The notes beneath the pieces were generated by a model. It ran no database searches. It had not been told where the DNA came from and saw only the letters and a list, made by a program, of their open reading frames with translations. Both the position numbers and the translations under genes were made by a program. A DNA stretch of 41,716 nt from a virus: the IMG/VR virus record IMGVR_UViG_3300036823_000392, positions 1 through 41,716 of that record; one strand, 5' to 3'. Shown here piece by piece: positions 7,411 to 13,531 of the stretch (position 1 is its first letter; every line of letters starts with the position of its first letter).

Positions 7411-7516
7411 GTCCGGCTATCCGGCTAGCGGGCTAGCAATCCTGATAGCCGGCTAGCAATCCTGCTGTCGGGACATCAGGACTGCGGGACATCATTCCTG
7501 ATGTCCGGAAGTCCCG
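7411..7516. repeat. Intergenic direct and inverted repeat block
   Basis: GGCTAGCAATCCTG occurs at 7431-7444 and 7451-7464 (20-base period). CCGGCTA occurs at 7413, 7421 and 7449. GGGACATCA occurs at 7470-7478 and 7486-7494 (16-base period). GGACATCAGG at 7471-7480 pairs perfectly with CCTGATGTCC at 7497-7506 around a 16-base loop. The block lies between divergent genes (7291 minus, 7597 plus). In HK97-like phages an HNH gene lies near the packaging start, so a packaging or replication site is one possible reading; a regulatory site is another. Confidence 0.5.
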
Positions 7517-7596
7517 CTTGACGCCTACTCATGTAGGTTGTGTGCAATCAGTGACATACCCTAACCGTCTGTCCTGCCCTTCACCTTCGATACCAG

Positions 7597-7916
7597 ATGC
7601 CTGTCCGTCCATTGCGTCCGTGTTCAGATCCTGGATGCCCAGAACTGAGCCCCGCCGGCAGGTGTGAAAAGCATCTTGTCGCGTATTCGACACAAAGAGA
7701 GCGCTGGCGCGGTACATCAGCATCACGAGGCTACGGATACCGGCACCAGCAGGAACGTGCCCGCCATTTGCGACAGAATCCACTATGTGCCAGGTGCCTA
7801 GAGCGAGGCCGCGTTACCCCGGCCACGAGCCAAGCAACTGGCAGAGCCTTTGCGAGGATTGCCACGCGACGAAGACAGCGCAAGACACGCTCACCTTCCC
7901 AGAGTTCTACTCCTAA
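7597..7916 (+). pseudogene. HNH endonuclease with internal deletion and frameshift
   Basis: The N-terminal part is a good match to small phage HNH proteins found beside terminases: CSDPGCPELSPAGRCEKH, then SASRGYGYRHQQERARHLR, then NPLCARCLERGRVTPAT. After Thr (about 7824) the family continues with a VVDH-type catalytic stretch and 'LFW..NNW.alC..CH..KT'. Here the catalytic stretch is absent, and the C-terminal part resumes at about 7829 in another frame as SNWQSLCEDCHATKTAQDT, stopping at 7916. A deletion of roughly 50 bases, not a multiple of three, therefore removed the DH of the active site and shifted the frame. The uninterrupted frame runs on to 7974 without family resemblance. An assembly error is less likely but possible. 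Confidence 0.7.
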
Positions 7917-7927
7917 CGGCTGCCGTT

Positions 7928-8602
7928 CTATGGTGAGACCCTCCCTGCATCATGGACGCCCATCATCACTTTGATTGTGGCCGGCACCTCAAGTCCTGAT
8001 GCTTCGAATGTGGCCTTTCCTTTTACAGACCACGTTGGCATGGCGCCGGTATCCGAATACATGGTCACCGTGTAAGACTGGCCGTCGATTCGCGTGAGAT
8101 CGTGTCCATTCACCAGGACGGCACGCCGATCAGAAGATACCGCAAACGAAAGCATAGGGTTGGGTTCTGACGAGGCCGTGCTATTTATATCGCAGGTAAG
8201 ACGGTGAATGTTGGCATTGCCCTGGATTGCCATTGTGGCATCGCCTCTGAAATCGCTTTGCACCACCGTCGTTAAGATAGGCTGATTGAACTCAACTACA
8301 AGATGCAGGCTCTTGATCGGAGCACTGGGATAAACGACAAGGCTTGCGACGTTGCAATTCGGGCCGATGTGACCCAATTGAAGCGTGGTAGTAACAATGT
8401 GTGCTGGTGTCAGCAGTTCCTGAACCAATGAAAATGAGCTAGCGGCCGCTGTAAAGATAGCGAATGCCGTAGTGCCAAGGATGACCCACCGGCGCTTGCT
8501 CATTACCTTTCGAGTTTTCGTTACCCACTTTGGTCGCGCGTCACGCCATCCCTGGTAGCTAGCAATGGCTATTGAAGCGATGGTGCAAATGAACGACAGC
8601 AT
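7928..8602 (-). CDS. Two-helix membrane protein, paralogue of its upstream neighbour
   Basis: A 224-residue protein. Two membrane segments (LSFICTIASIAIASY near 2-16 and WVILGTTAFAIFTAAASSF near 39-57) flank a short, very basic loop (WRDARPKWVTKTRKVMSKRR), which should be cytoplasmic. The rest should be a periplasmic or extracellular domain of beta-type sequence ending NPMLSFAVSSDRRAVLVNGHD..YTVTMYSDT...GLEVPATIKV. ATG 8602 has GGAG six bases upstream and follows the neighbour's stop by 28 bases, so the frame reaching 8950 is rejected. Same topology and C-terminal pattern as 8631-9374, so the pair arose by duplication. Function unknown; superinfection exclusion or another surface role in a lysogen is a guess from topology. 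Confidence 0.65.
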   Translation of the reverse strand: MLSFICTIASIAIASYQGWRDARPKWVTKTRKVMSKRRWVILGTTAFAIFTAAASSFSLVQELLTPAHIVTTTLQLGHIGPNCNVASLVVYPSAPIKSLHLVVEFNQPILTTVVQSDFRGDATMAIQGNANIHRLTCDINSTASSEPNPMLSFAVSSDRRAVLVNGHDLTRIDGQSYTVTMYSDTGAMPTWSVKGKATFEASGLEVPATIKVMMGVHDAGRVSP

Positions 8603-8630
8603 AAAATCTCCGTAGACCTGACAGGAAACG

Positions 8631-9374
8631 TCACTCAGCTTTCCAACGAATCGTTGCGGGTAGCTCCCGCCCGAACGCGCTGTACGTTGATTCTCCGTTC
8701 CAATCAAGACCTGAGCGCAAGTCATCCCACTTAATATGATCGGGATAAAACGTAACAATGATGTGTTGCCTATCATAATGAGTAAACTCGCGGCCCCGGA
8801 TGATGACCTCGCGTCGGTCTGCTGAAACTGTGAACGTAAGGGCATTGTCGCGGTCTGTAGACTTCGCCTGGATTTCGCAAGGCCAACTGACCCTGGTTCT
8901 AAGGCTCTCGCCATCGCGTACGTTAAGCACCACGTAGTCATGAATCTCATGCGGGAAAAGGATCACCATTCCCAGTGACTTGATACTCTCGGCCTGAGTA
9001 TCAATATCAATCCCGCCCACTAAACAATCCGGCATAGATAGTGCTCTCTGATCTTTTGTGGTAACCAGCACAGTTGGTTTGTGGGAGAAGTGAAGCGCAA
9101 ACCAGTCAGAGCCGGAAAGCAAGGCGCTAAAGATCGCTATGGCTCCGGTTAGAACGATGAGGAGGTGCTCCATCCGTGTGCCAGCCGGCTCCTCTTTGTG
9201 CTTTGGACGTTTGGGCCGCCAGGCACCAAAGCAGTTCAGCATGATCGCCAGAATAGATACTGCGAGCACGACATGGGGCATGAGGACGCCGTGGATAAGC
9301 TGAGACATATCCGGCAACGACATCGCTAGCAGGTCGACGAATCCACACAAAGAGAATGCGCCTGTCATCGGCAT
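8631..9374 (-). CDS. Two-helix membrane protein, first of a tandem paralogous pair
   Basis: About 247 residues from ATG 9374. Two membrane segments (LMPHVVLAVSILAIMLNCFG, then HLLIVLTGAIAIFSALLSG) flank a basic loop (WRPKRPKHKEEPAGTR). The C-terminal domain has NALTFTVSADRREVIIRGREF, then 'HIIVTFYPD', then ELPATIRW; each element has a counterpart in the same order in the downstream gene (SSDRRAVLVNGHD, YTVTMYSD, EVPATIKV). GGTGG lies seven bases before ATG 9374; starts at 9422, 9368, 9323 and 9308 cannot be excluded. The region 9375-9585 up to the divergent plus-strand gene probably holds promoters for both directions. No known family recognised. Confidence 0.6.
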   Translation of the reverse strand: MPMTGAFSLCGFVDLLAMSLPDMSQLIHGVLMPHVVLAVSILAIMLNCFGAWRPKRPKHKEEPAGTRMEHLLIVLTGAIAIFSALLSGSDWFALHFSHKPTVLVTTKDQRALSMPDCLVGGIDIDTQAESIKSLGMVILFPHEIHDYVVLNVRDGESLRTRVSWPCEIQAKSTDRDNALTFTVSADRREVIIRGREFTHYDRQHIIVTFYPDHIKWDDLRSGLDWNGESTYSAFGRELPATIRWKAE

Positions 9375-9585
9375 CTGTAATCCACCATGCTTGGTAAACG
9401 GGAAGTAGCCACTATATCCCATAGTGGCGGAGCGAATAGCACCTGAAGGGCTCTTCTGACCGGGTATGGCAGTCTGATGTGCCCGCCGCCGGCACGGCCT
9501 AGACCACGCCCCAGTCGATTTTCTGTATCCCCAATTCAGCAGATCGGCCTCCGCGTCAGCGTCGAGGCCGGATCCACGAACGCAC

Positions 9586-9798
9586 ATGACACCACTAACA
9601 GACATCCTGACTGCTTCCGCAGCCCAGTGGTTCCGAGGTCTGCTCACCGCGAATGCTTCCGGAGTCGGTACAGCGCTGGCCGGAATCGTTGTGGATATGG
9701 GCGTCCACACCATTCTGACCATGACCGCCATCCAGGCTCTGGTCCACATCGGTTTATATCTTCAGCACCCAGCGGGCGCTGCAAAGGATCAAAAATGA
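9586..9798 (+). CDS. Small hydrophobic protein, possibly membrane associated
   Basis: A 70-residue protein, mostly hydrophobic from residue 12 on: LLTANASGVGTALAGIVVDMG then VHTILTMTAIQALVHIGLYLQ, ending in a short polar tail (HPAGAAKDQK). The composition suits two short membrane or amphipathic helices, so a small holin-like or membrane-associated protein is possible but unproven. Its TGA overlaps the ATG of the next gene (ATGA), which supports it as a real, coupled gene. There is no strong ribosome-binding site before ATG 9586. Confidence 0.5.
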   Translation: MTPLTDILTASAAQWFRGLLTANASGVGTALAGIVVDMGVHTILTMTAIQALVHIGLYLQHPAGAAKDQK

Positions 9799-10199
9799 GC
9801 CTCGCAACTATTGAGCACAAGGTAGTCAACGGCCTGGAACTGGCCGGCAAGGACTTCGTCCACGGCCTGGCGATCGTTGAGAAGTACGAAGCACCTGTAG
9901 TAGCTCTGGCGTCTATCTTCTTCCCCGCTCAGGTGGGCGCGATTCAGGTCGGTGTCACTTCCGTCAACCTGATCCAGAATGCTGTTATTGAGATTGAGCA
10001 GAAGTACGCTGCCAGCGGAATCGCGAAGTCCACTGAGACGAGCGCGCAGAAACTCGCCGATGTGACCGCACTCGTGGCTCCGACAGTGACCAGCCTGCTC
10101 GCTTCCGAAGGCGTGAGTATCGACACCGCCGGCATCCAGGAGATCATCAACGCCGTCGTGACCGTCCTCAAGGTCCAGATTGTTCCGGTTGCAGCCTAA
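9795..10199 (+). CDS. Hypothetical helical protein coupled to the upstream small gene
   Basis: A 134-residue protein, entirely helix-like and Ala/Val-rich: HKVVNGLELAGKDFVHGLAIVEKY, then PVVALASIFFPAQVGAIQVGVTSVNLIQNAVIEIEQKYAA in two segments, then TALVAPTVTSLLASEGVSIDTAGIQEIINAVVTVLKVQ. No transmembrane segment is fully convincing. ATG 9795 overlaps the preceding stop; the frame opening at 9477 runs across the upstream gene and is rejected. I recognise no domain. Its position before terS is compatible with a lysis, packaging or accessory role, none of which is shown by the sequence. Confidence 0.6.
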   Translation: MSLATIEHKVVNGLELAGKDFVHGLAIVEKYEAPVVALASIFFPAQVGAIQVGVTSVNLIQNAVIEIEQKYAASGIAKSTETSAQKLADVTALVAPTVTSLLASEGVSIDTAGIQEIINAVVTVLKVQIVPVAA

Positions 10200-10252
10200 C
10201 TAGGGCAATAATATAGTTCGCAAAACAGAGGTTGGAAAAGTGTCGATTTCCG

Positions 10253-10507
10253 CTATGTGAGCCAACCGACCCGCTTTTTAGCGATATTGCGGATTTGAAG
10301 GACAAAAGCATGATCCGAACGCCCACGCATTTTGATAGTTCCTTTTGGGGACATCGCCCACCTATAGATCATTTCGATTGCGCCCTCTGTGCGCTGAAAA
10401 CGGGCGGCGTACTTGACGGCATTGGCGTGTGTGGGCGCGTCTGACAGGATCGTAATCAGGTCTTCGTCGCTATAGGGCTGATGGTATTTCTCTGGGCGCT
10501 TAGGCAT
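10253..10507 (-). CDS. Myb/SANT-like small DNA-binding protein
   Basis: An 84-residue protein. Residues 7-50 (YHQPYSDEDLITILSDAP...AVKYAARFQRTEGAIEMIYRWAM) have the spacing of a Myb/SANT-type helix-turn-helix: an acidic 'Y+.EDL..IL' first helix, an 'A..+AA.FQRT' second helix and a 'GAIE.IYRWA' recognition helix. Similar small proteins occur in phages near the packaging genes. It could bind the repeated DNA just upstream of terS. ATG 10507 has GGAGG nine bases before it and is preferred to 10525. It is transcribed away from terS, so the two genes share the intergenic region with the 10-bp-period repeats. Confidence 0.55.
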   Translation of the reverse strand: MPKRPEKYHQPYSDEDLITILSDAPTHANAVKYAARFQRTEGAIEMIYRWAMSPKGTIKMRGRSDHAFVLQIRNIAKKRVGWLT

Positions 10508-10550
10508 GTCTGGTTCCCTCCGCATTAGGGTCTCTCAGTTTACTGCCCTT

Positions 10551-10590
10551 GTCTTGTCGTGTCTTGCCAAGTCCCGCCGGGTCTCGTCTT
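10551..10590. repeat. 10-bp-period repeat upstream of terS
   Basis: Four consecutive 10-base units begin at 10551, 10561, 10571 and 10581: GTCTTG, GTCTTG, GTCCCG and GTCTCG, each followed by four variable bases. A weaker continuation (ACCTGG, GCCCAG) follows. The helical period places every unit on the same face of DNA, as in binding arrays for oligomeric proteins. Position 52 bases before the terS ATG and opposite the Myb-like gene suggests a TerS (pac) site or an autoregulatory operator. Confidence 0.5.
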
Positions 10591-10641
10591 ACCTGGCCCA
10601 GCCCAGCCTAGAGATCCAGCCCTGGAGAAGTAAATCCCGTC

Positions 10642-11058
10642 ATGCCCTCTAAAGATCAACTCACACAACTCTCAAATCGAAAAAGGGCGATCTTCATTGA
10701 GGCACTTTCATCTGGCATGAGTGTTACTGCCTCAGCGAAGGCCGCCGGCATTGCCCGTCGATACGCCTATCAAATAGCCGAGGCAGATCCGGAATTCAAG
10801 GCTGCCTGGGATTCAGCTATAGAGGAGGCGACAGACCTCCTCGAAGACGCTATCCGCAGGCGTGCCATTGAAGGCGAGACTGAGCCTGTCTGGTACAAGG
10901 GCGAAATTGTCGGCCATGTACAGAAGACCTCGGACATCCTGAAGATGTTCCTGATGAAGGCTCGCCGACCGGAATACCGCGACAACGCCAAGATCGAAGT
11001 GAATATTGGCGACAGACTCGATGAGCTGGCTGATGCCATCCAGGGCAAGCCGGATTAG
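10642..11058 (+). CDS. terS: Terminase small subunit
   Basis: A 138-residue protein that should recognise phage DNA and recruit the large terminase to start packaging. The N-terminus has a helix-turn-helix (FIEALSSGMSVTASAKAAGIARRYAYQIAEADPEFKAAWDSAIEEATDLL, in two adjoining parts), typical of terminase small subunits and related phage DNA-binding proteins. The middle region includes 'AIRRRAIEGETEPVWYKGEIVGHVQKTSDILKMFLMKARRPEYRDN', read here as the common 'D..L+.FLL+A..P..Y+' motif. It precedes terL but is separated from it by a reversed accessory cassette. GGAGAAG lies about 12 bases before the ATG. Confidence 0.85.
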   Translation: MPSKDQLTQLSNRKRAIFIEALSSGMSVTASAKAAGIARRYAYQIAEADPEFKAAWDSAIEEATDLLEDAIRRRAIEGETEPVWYKGEIVGHVQKTSDILKMFLMKARRPEYRDNAKIEVNIGDRLDELADAIQGKPD

Positions 11059-11079
11059 CCAGATCCACAACTATTAGGC

Positions 11080-11280
11080 TCAACTCGTTCGTTGCTTAAG
11101 AACATTCAAATCGTCCTGCCAGAGCCGGAGGGTAGCTTCTCCGCAATTTCGGCAGACAATCATGGTACTGGGTTTCAGTGTGATGCCCGCGCCGTGCGGA
11201 ATGCCTTCTGTCACTTCTGACCAGAGCTTTACTTCGGCCTGCCAATGCTGCTGATATTGCGCTCCGCAACCACAAGGCAT
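11080..11280 (-). CDS. Small zinc-finger-like protein
   Basis: A 66-residue protein with two cysteine pairs: MPCGCG at the N-terminus and CRNCG near residue 43. Together these could bind one zinc ion. The rest (WQAEVKLWSEVTEGIPHGAGITLK, later LWQDDLNVLKQRT) is unrecognised. GGGGT lies five bases before the ATG. It is the most distal gene of the minus-strand cassette between terS and terL and ends 21 bases from the terS stop, in convergent orientation. Confidence 0.55.
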   Translation of the reverse strand: MPCGCGAQYQQHWQAEVKLWSEVTEGIPHGAGITLKPSTMIVCRNCGEATLRLWQDDLNVLKQRTS

Positions 11281-11319
11281 AATCTACCCCATTTGCTTGG
11301 TTTAGCTTGCAGATAAGTC

Positions 11320-11628
11320 TCACAACAGGCCGAGCCGCCGCATCTCCTGATTCAGCTTCACATAGAACTGCTTGATTGCAACATTGCCTGCTTCGGGTTC
11401 AGTCTGCCACCGATTGTCACGCAGGCCATCAAATACAGCCTCTAAATGATTTTGCAGGTTCTCTGTCAGCAGCACCTGTTCTGCCGAAAGTGGTTTAAGC
11501 GTGTCGAAGGACGCGCCAAATGCGCGAGATGGGTCTTCCGCCATGCCCAGTTGATAACGCATGGCGCGATCGAAGACGTGCTTCACCGTCTTGAAGTGAT
11601 CCGGAATATAGGCTGCTGTTTCGTTCAT
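11320..11628 (-). CDS. Hypothetical helical protein in the terS-terL cassette
   Basis: A 102-residue, mainly helical protein (YIPDHFKTVKHVFDRAMRY at the start, LTENLQNHLEAVFDGLRDN in the middle and VAIKQFYVKLNQEMRRLGLL at the end). It has an excellent ribosome-binding site: AGGAG six bases before the ATG. No domain recognised. It lies 39 bases before the small zinc-finger gene on the same strand and is probably co-transcribed with it. Confidence 0.65.
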   Translation of the reverse strand: MNETAAYIPDHFKTVKHVFDRAMRYQLGMAEDPSRAFGASFDTLKPLSAEQVLLTENLQNHLEAVFDGLRDNRWQTEPEAGNVAIKQFYVKLNQEMRRLGLL

Positions 11629-11683
11629 TGAAAGCTCCTGACCTCTAGCGATAGCAGATAACCCGCGATCTCGCTATGGCTTT

Positions 11684-11920
11684 TTATTTCAGTTTCCACA
11701 GCAGTTGGGGCTTTCCAATGGCCGGAACCAGTTCACAGGTGAAGCCTCTCTCATAAGCCTGATGCCTTCCAAGGCACGCCTGAGGATCCGAAGCAAGATC
11801 CCAAGGGTGAATTAAGTTGAGGCCTGCTTTGCGAATCCTGCAAAGATCCACCCTGTCACTCGAACTAGGTAGAGCCCAATGACCGCCATCCCGAGGCTGT
11901 AAAGAGCCCTCAGACTCCAT
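11684..11920 (-). CDS. Possible overlapping small gene
   Basis: A 78-residue frame with a good ribosome-binding site (AAAGGA, seven bases before ATG 11920). Its first 36 codons overlap, in another frame, the C-terminal membrane helix of the gene ending at 11812; its last 42 codons lie in otherwise empty sequence (HPWDLASDPQACLGRHQAYE, then CELVPAIGKPQLLWKLK). The overlap is long for a phage gene pair, so either this is an overprinted gene or the frame is chance. Confidence 0.3.
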   Translation of the reverse strand: MESEGSLQPRDGGHWALPSSSDRVDLCRIRKAGLNLIHPWDLASDPQACLGRHQAYERGFTCELVPAIGKPQLLWKLK

Positions 11921-12231
11921 TGTTTCGTCCTTTCGGATGTTCCTGGGTACCCACCGACGGAGCATACATGTCGGTCGAACTCATCGGCCTTGTCGTAACA
12001 GCTCTTATCGATGGACTCGGGTCCGCATCGCGACTTTTGGAAGGCAACCATTTGTTCACAACTGTCTCGGAATTTAACTAGGCCCTCGTTGTACTGCTGC
12101 GTGAACCACCAGAAGGACGCGATCGCTACCAGAACGGCGACTAGAAGGGATAGTCTCTTCCAGCCTTCGCCACACGCAGGTGTAAGTCGCATGATGGCGA
12201 TTCTAAGCGTGTGAACGCCGTCCGCAATCAT
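11812..12231 (-). CDS. Two-helix membrane protein in the terS-terL cassette
   Basis: A 139-residue protein. TM1 is about residues 27-43 (LSLLVAVLVAIASFWWF) and TM2 about 112-130 (ALYSLGMAVIGLYLVRVTG). The 65-residue loop between them carries four cysteines (DSCEQM, SRCGPES, KSCYDK, RHVCSVGG), consistent with two disulfides in a periplasmic loop. ATG 12231 has GAGG four bases upstream and is preferred to 12279, which lies only two bases before the terL start on the other strand. Function unknown; accessory gene by position and orientation. Confidence 0.6.
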   Translation of the reverse strand: MIADGVHTLRIAIMRLTPACGEGWKRLSLLVAVLVAIASFWWFTQQYNEGLVKFRDSCEQMVAFQKSRCGPESIDKSCYDKADEFDRHVCSVGGYPGTSERTKQWSLRALYSLGMAVIGLYLVRVTGWIFAGFAKQAST

Positions 12232-12281
12232 TTTCCTCAAGGTCCGCCCATCTGGTGGGCCTTCGCATTTCCAGGACATAG

Positions 12282-13517
12282 ATGAGCAAGATCCGGTTTT
12301 CTCCCAAGGCCCTGGCGTTCATTCGCCGGCCGCCGGAGCAGGACAGGATGATCAATATCCTGCAGGGTGCTACACGCTCAGGAAAGACATACGCCTGTAT
12401 CCCCAAGATCCTGACTCTCTGCAAGTACAAGGTTGAGGGACATAGGGTCATCTGTGGTGTCACCAAGGCCACGGTATACAAGAACTACCTTGCTCCGCTG
12501 TTCAGCATCATCGGCCCGAAGAATTACACGTTCAATAAGAACTCTGGTGAACTGACCATCTTTGGTGTGCCCTGGATTGTAGAGGGCGCGGCAGACGAAG
12601 GCGCGGTCAGACGTTTGCAGGGTCTTACGATCGGCATTCTTCTGATCGACGAAGTTGCCAACGTACCCAAGACTGTATTCGAGATGTTGTACAGCCGTAT
12701 GTCTCCTGAGGGAGCGCGGCTATACGCCACCTGCAACCCCGCCTCAAGTTATCACTGGCTGAAAACCGATTGGCTGGACAATCCAGATAAGCAGCAGGAC
12801 CTCTGGACCGAAGTCTTTTACATGCGCGACAACCTGTCGCTCAGTGCAGAGACTATAGCCCGGTACGAACGATCATTCACTGGTGCATTCAAGCGCCGCA
12901 TGATCGGCGCCGAGTGGTGCAACGCAGAGGGTGCCATCTACTCCGATGCGTGGTCGGATGAAGTCCTCTTCGATGACGGCGACATGCCAGCTGGTCTTCT
13001 CAATGACCGTGTTCACCTGGCCCGATATTGCACGGTTGACGTAGGAACCAAGAATCAATTTGTCTCCCTTGACGTCATCGACGATGGCAAGACCCTCTGG
13101 GTCCTGCGTGAATTCGTCTGGGACTCGGCGAAAGAGAAACGCCAGAAGACGAACGGACAGTACGCAGACGATATACACGCGTTCCTGAAGCTTTCACCCA
13201 CGGCGAAGGTGATCATCGATCCCTCCGCGGCCTCAATGAAGACCGAGCTGGTGCAGCGTGGGATCTGGCATAGCGATGGAAAGAATGATGTTCTGCCCGG
13301 CATTCAGGCCGTCGCCACGATGCTGGCGACAGGACGCCTGCGTGTCCATCGTGATTGCACAAACCTGATCAGTCAGATGGCCTCTTACGCCTGGGATGAG
13401 AAGGCGGCTGCCCGCGGAGAAGAAAAACCGCTCAAGGTCGCAGATCACGGCCCCGACGCACTTCGTTATTGCATTTACACAGAGATTCCCGAGTACAGAC
13501 TCGCGATCGCAGCATGA
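12282..13517 (+). CDS. terL: Terminase large subunit (PBSX-type ATPase/nuclease)
   Basis: A 411-residue packaging motor that pumps DNA into the prohead and cuts it. The ATPase part has Walker A GATRSGKT (29-36), Walker B ILLIDE (119-124) and a coupling motif TCN (150-152). The RNase H-like nuclease has acidic residues at VDVG (Asp253), IIDP (Asp313) and DHGPDALRY (Asp388, Asp392). All motifs expected of an active enzyme are present and the length is normal for the PBSX-like family. AGGA lies five bases before the ATG. The portal gene follows 14 bases after the stop. Confidence 0.95.
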   Translation: MSKIRFSPKALAFIRRPPEQDRMINILQGATRSGKTYACIPKILTLCKYKVEGHRVICGVTKATVYKNYLAPLFSIIGPKNYTFNKNSGELTIFGVPWIVEGAADEGAVRRLQGLTIGILLIDEVANVPKTVFEMLYSRMSPEGARLYATCNPASSYHWLKTDWLDNPDKQQDLWTEVFYMRDNLSLSAETIARYERSFTGAFKRRMIGAEWCNAEGAIYSDAWSDEVLFDDGDMPAGLLNDRVHLARYCTVDVGTKNQFVSLDVIDDGKTLWVLREFVWDSAKEKRQKTNGQYADDIHAFLKLSPTAKVIIDPSAASMKTELVQRGIWHSDGKNDVLPGIQAVATMLATGRLRVHRDCTNLISQMASYAWDEKAAARGEEKPLKVADHGPDALRYCIYTEIPEYRLAIAA

Positions 13518-13531
13518 TTTTGAGGATTTGA

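Noticed and set aside
8603-8950. N-terminal extension of the membrane protein at 7928-8602
   Set aside because: The extension overlaps the upstream paralogue in another frame and puts the first membrane helix at residue 117; ATG 8602 has a good ribosome-binding site.
9477-9794. N-terminal extension of the gene at 9795-10199
   Set aside because: It is Arg/Ser/Pro-rich out-of-frame sequence overlapping a coupled small gene; ATG 9795 in an ATGA overlap is the better start.
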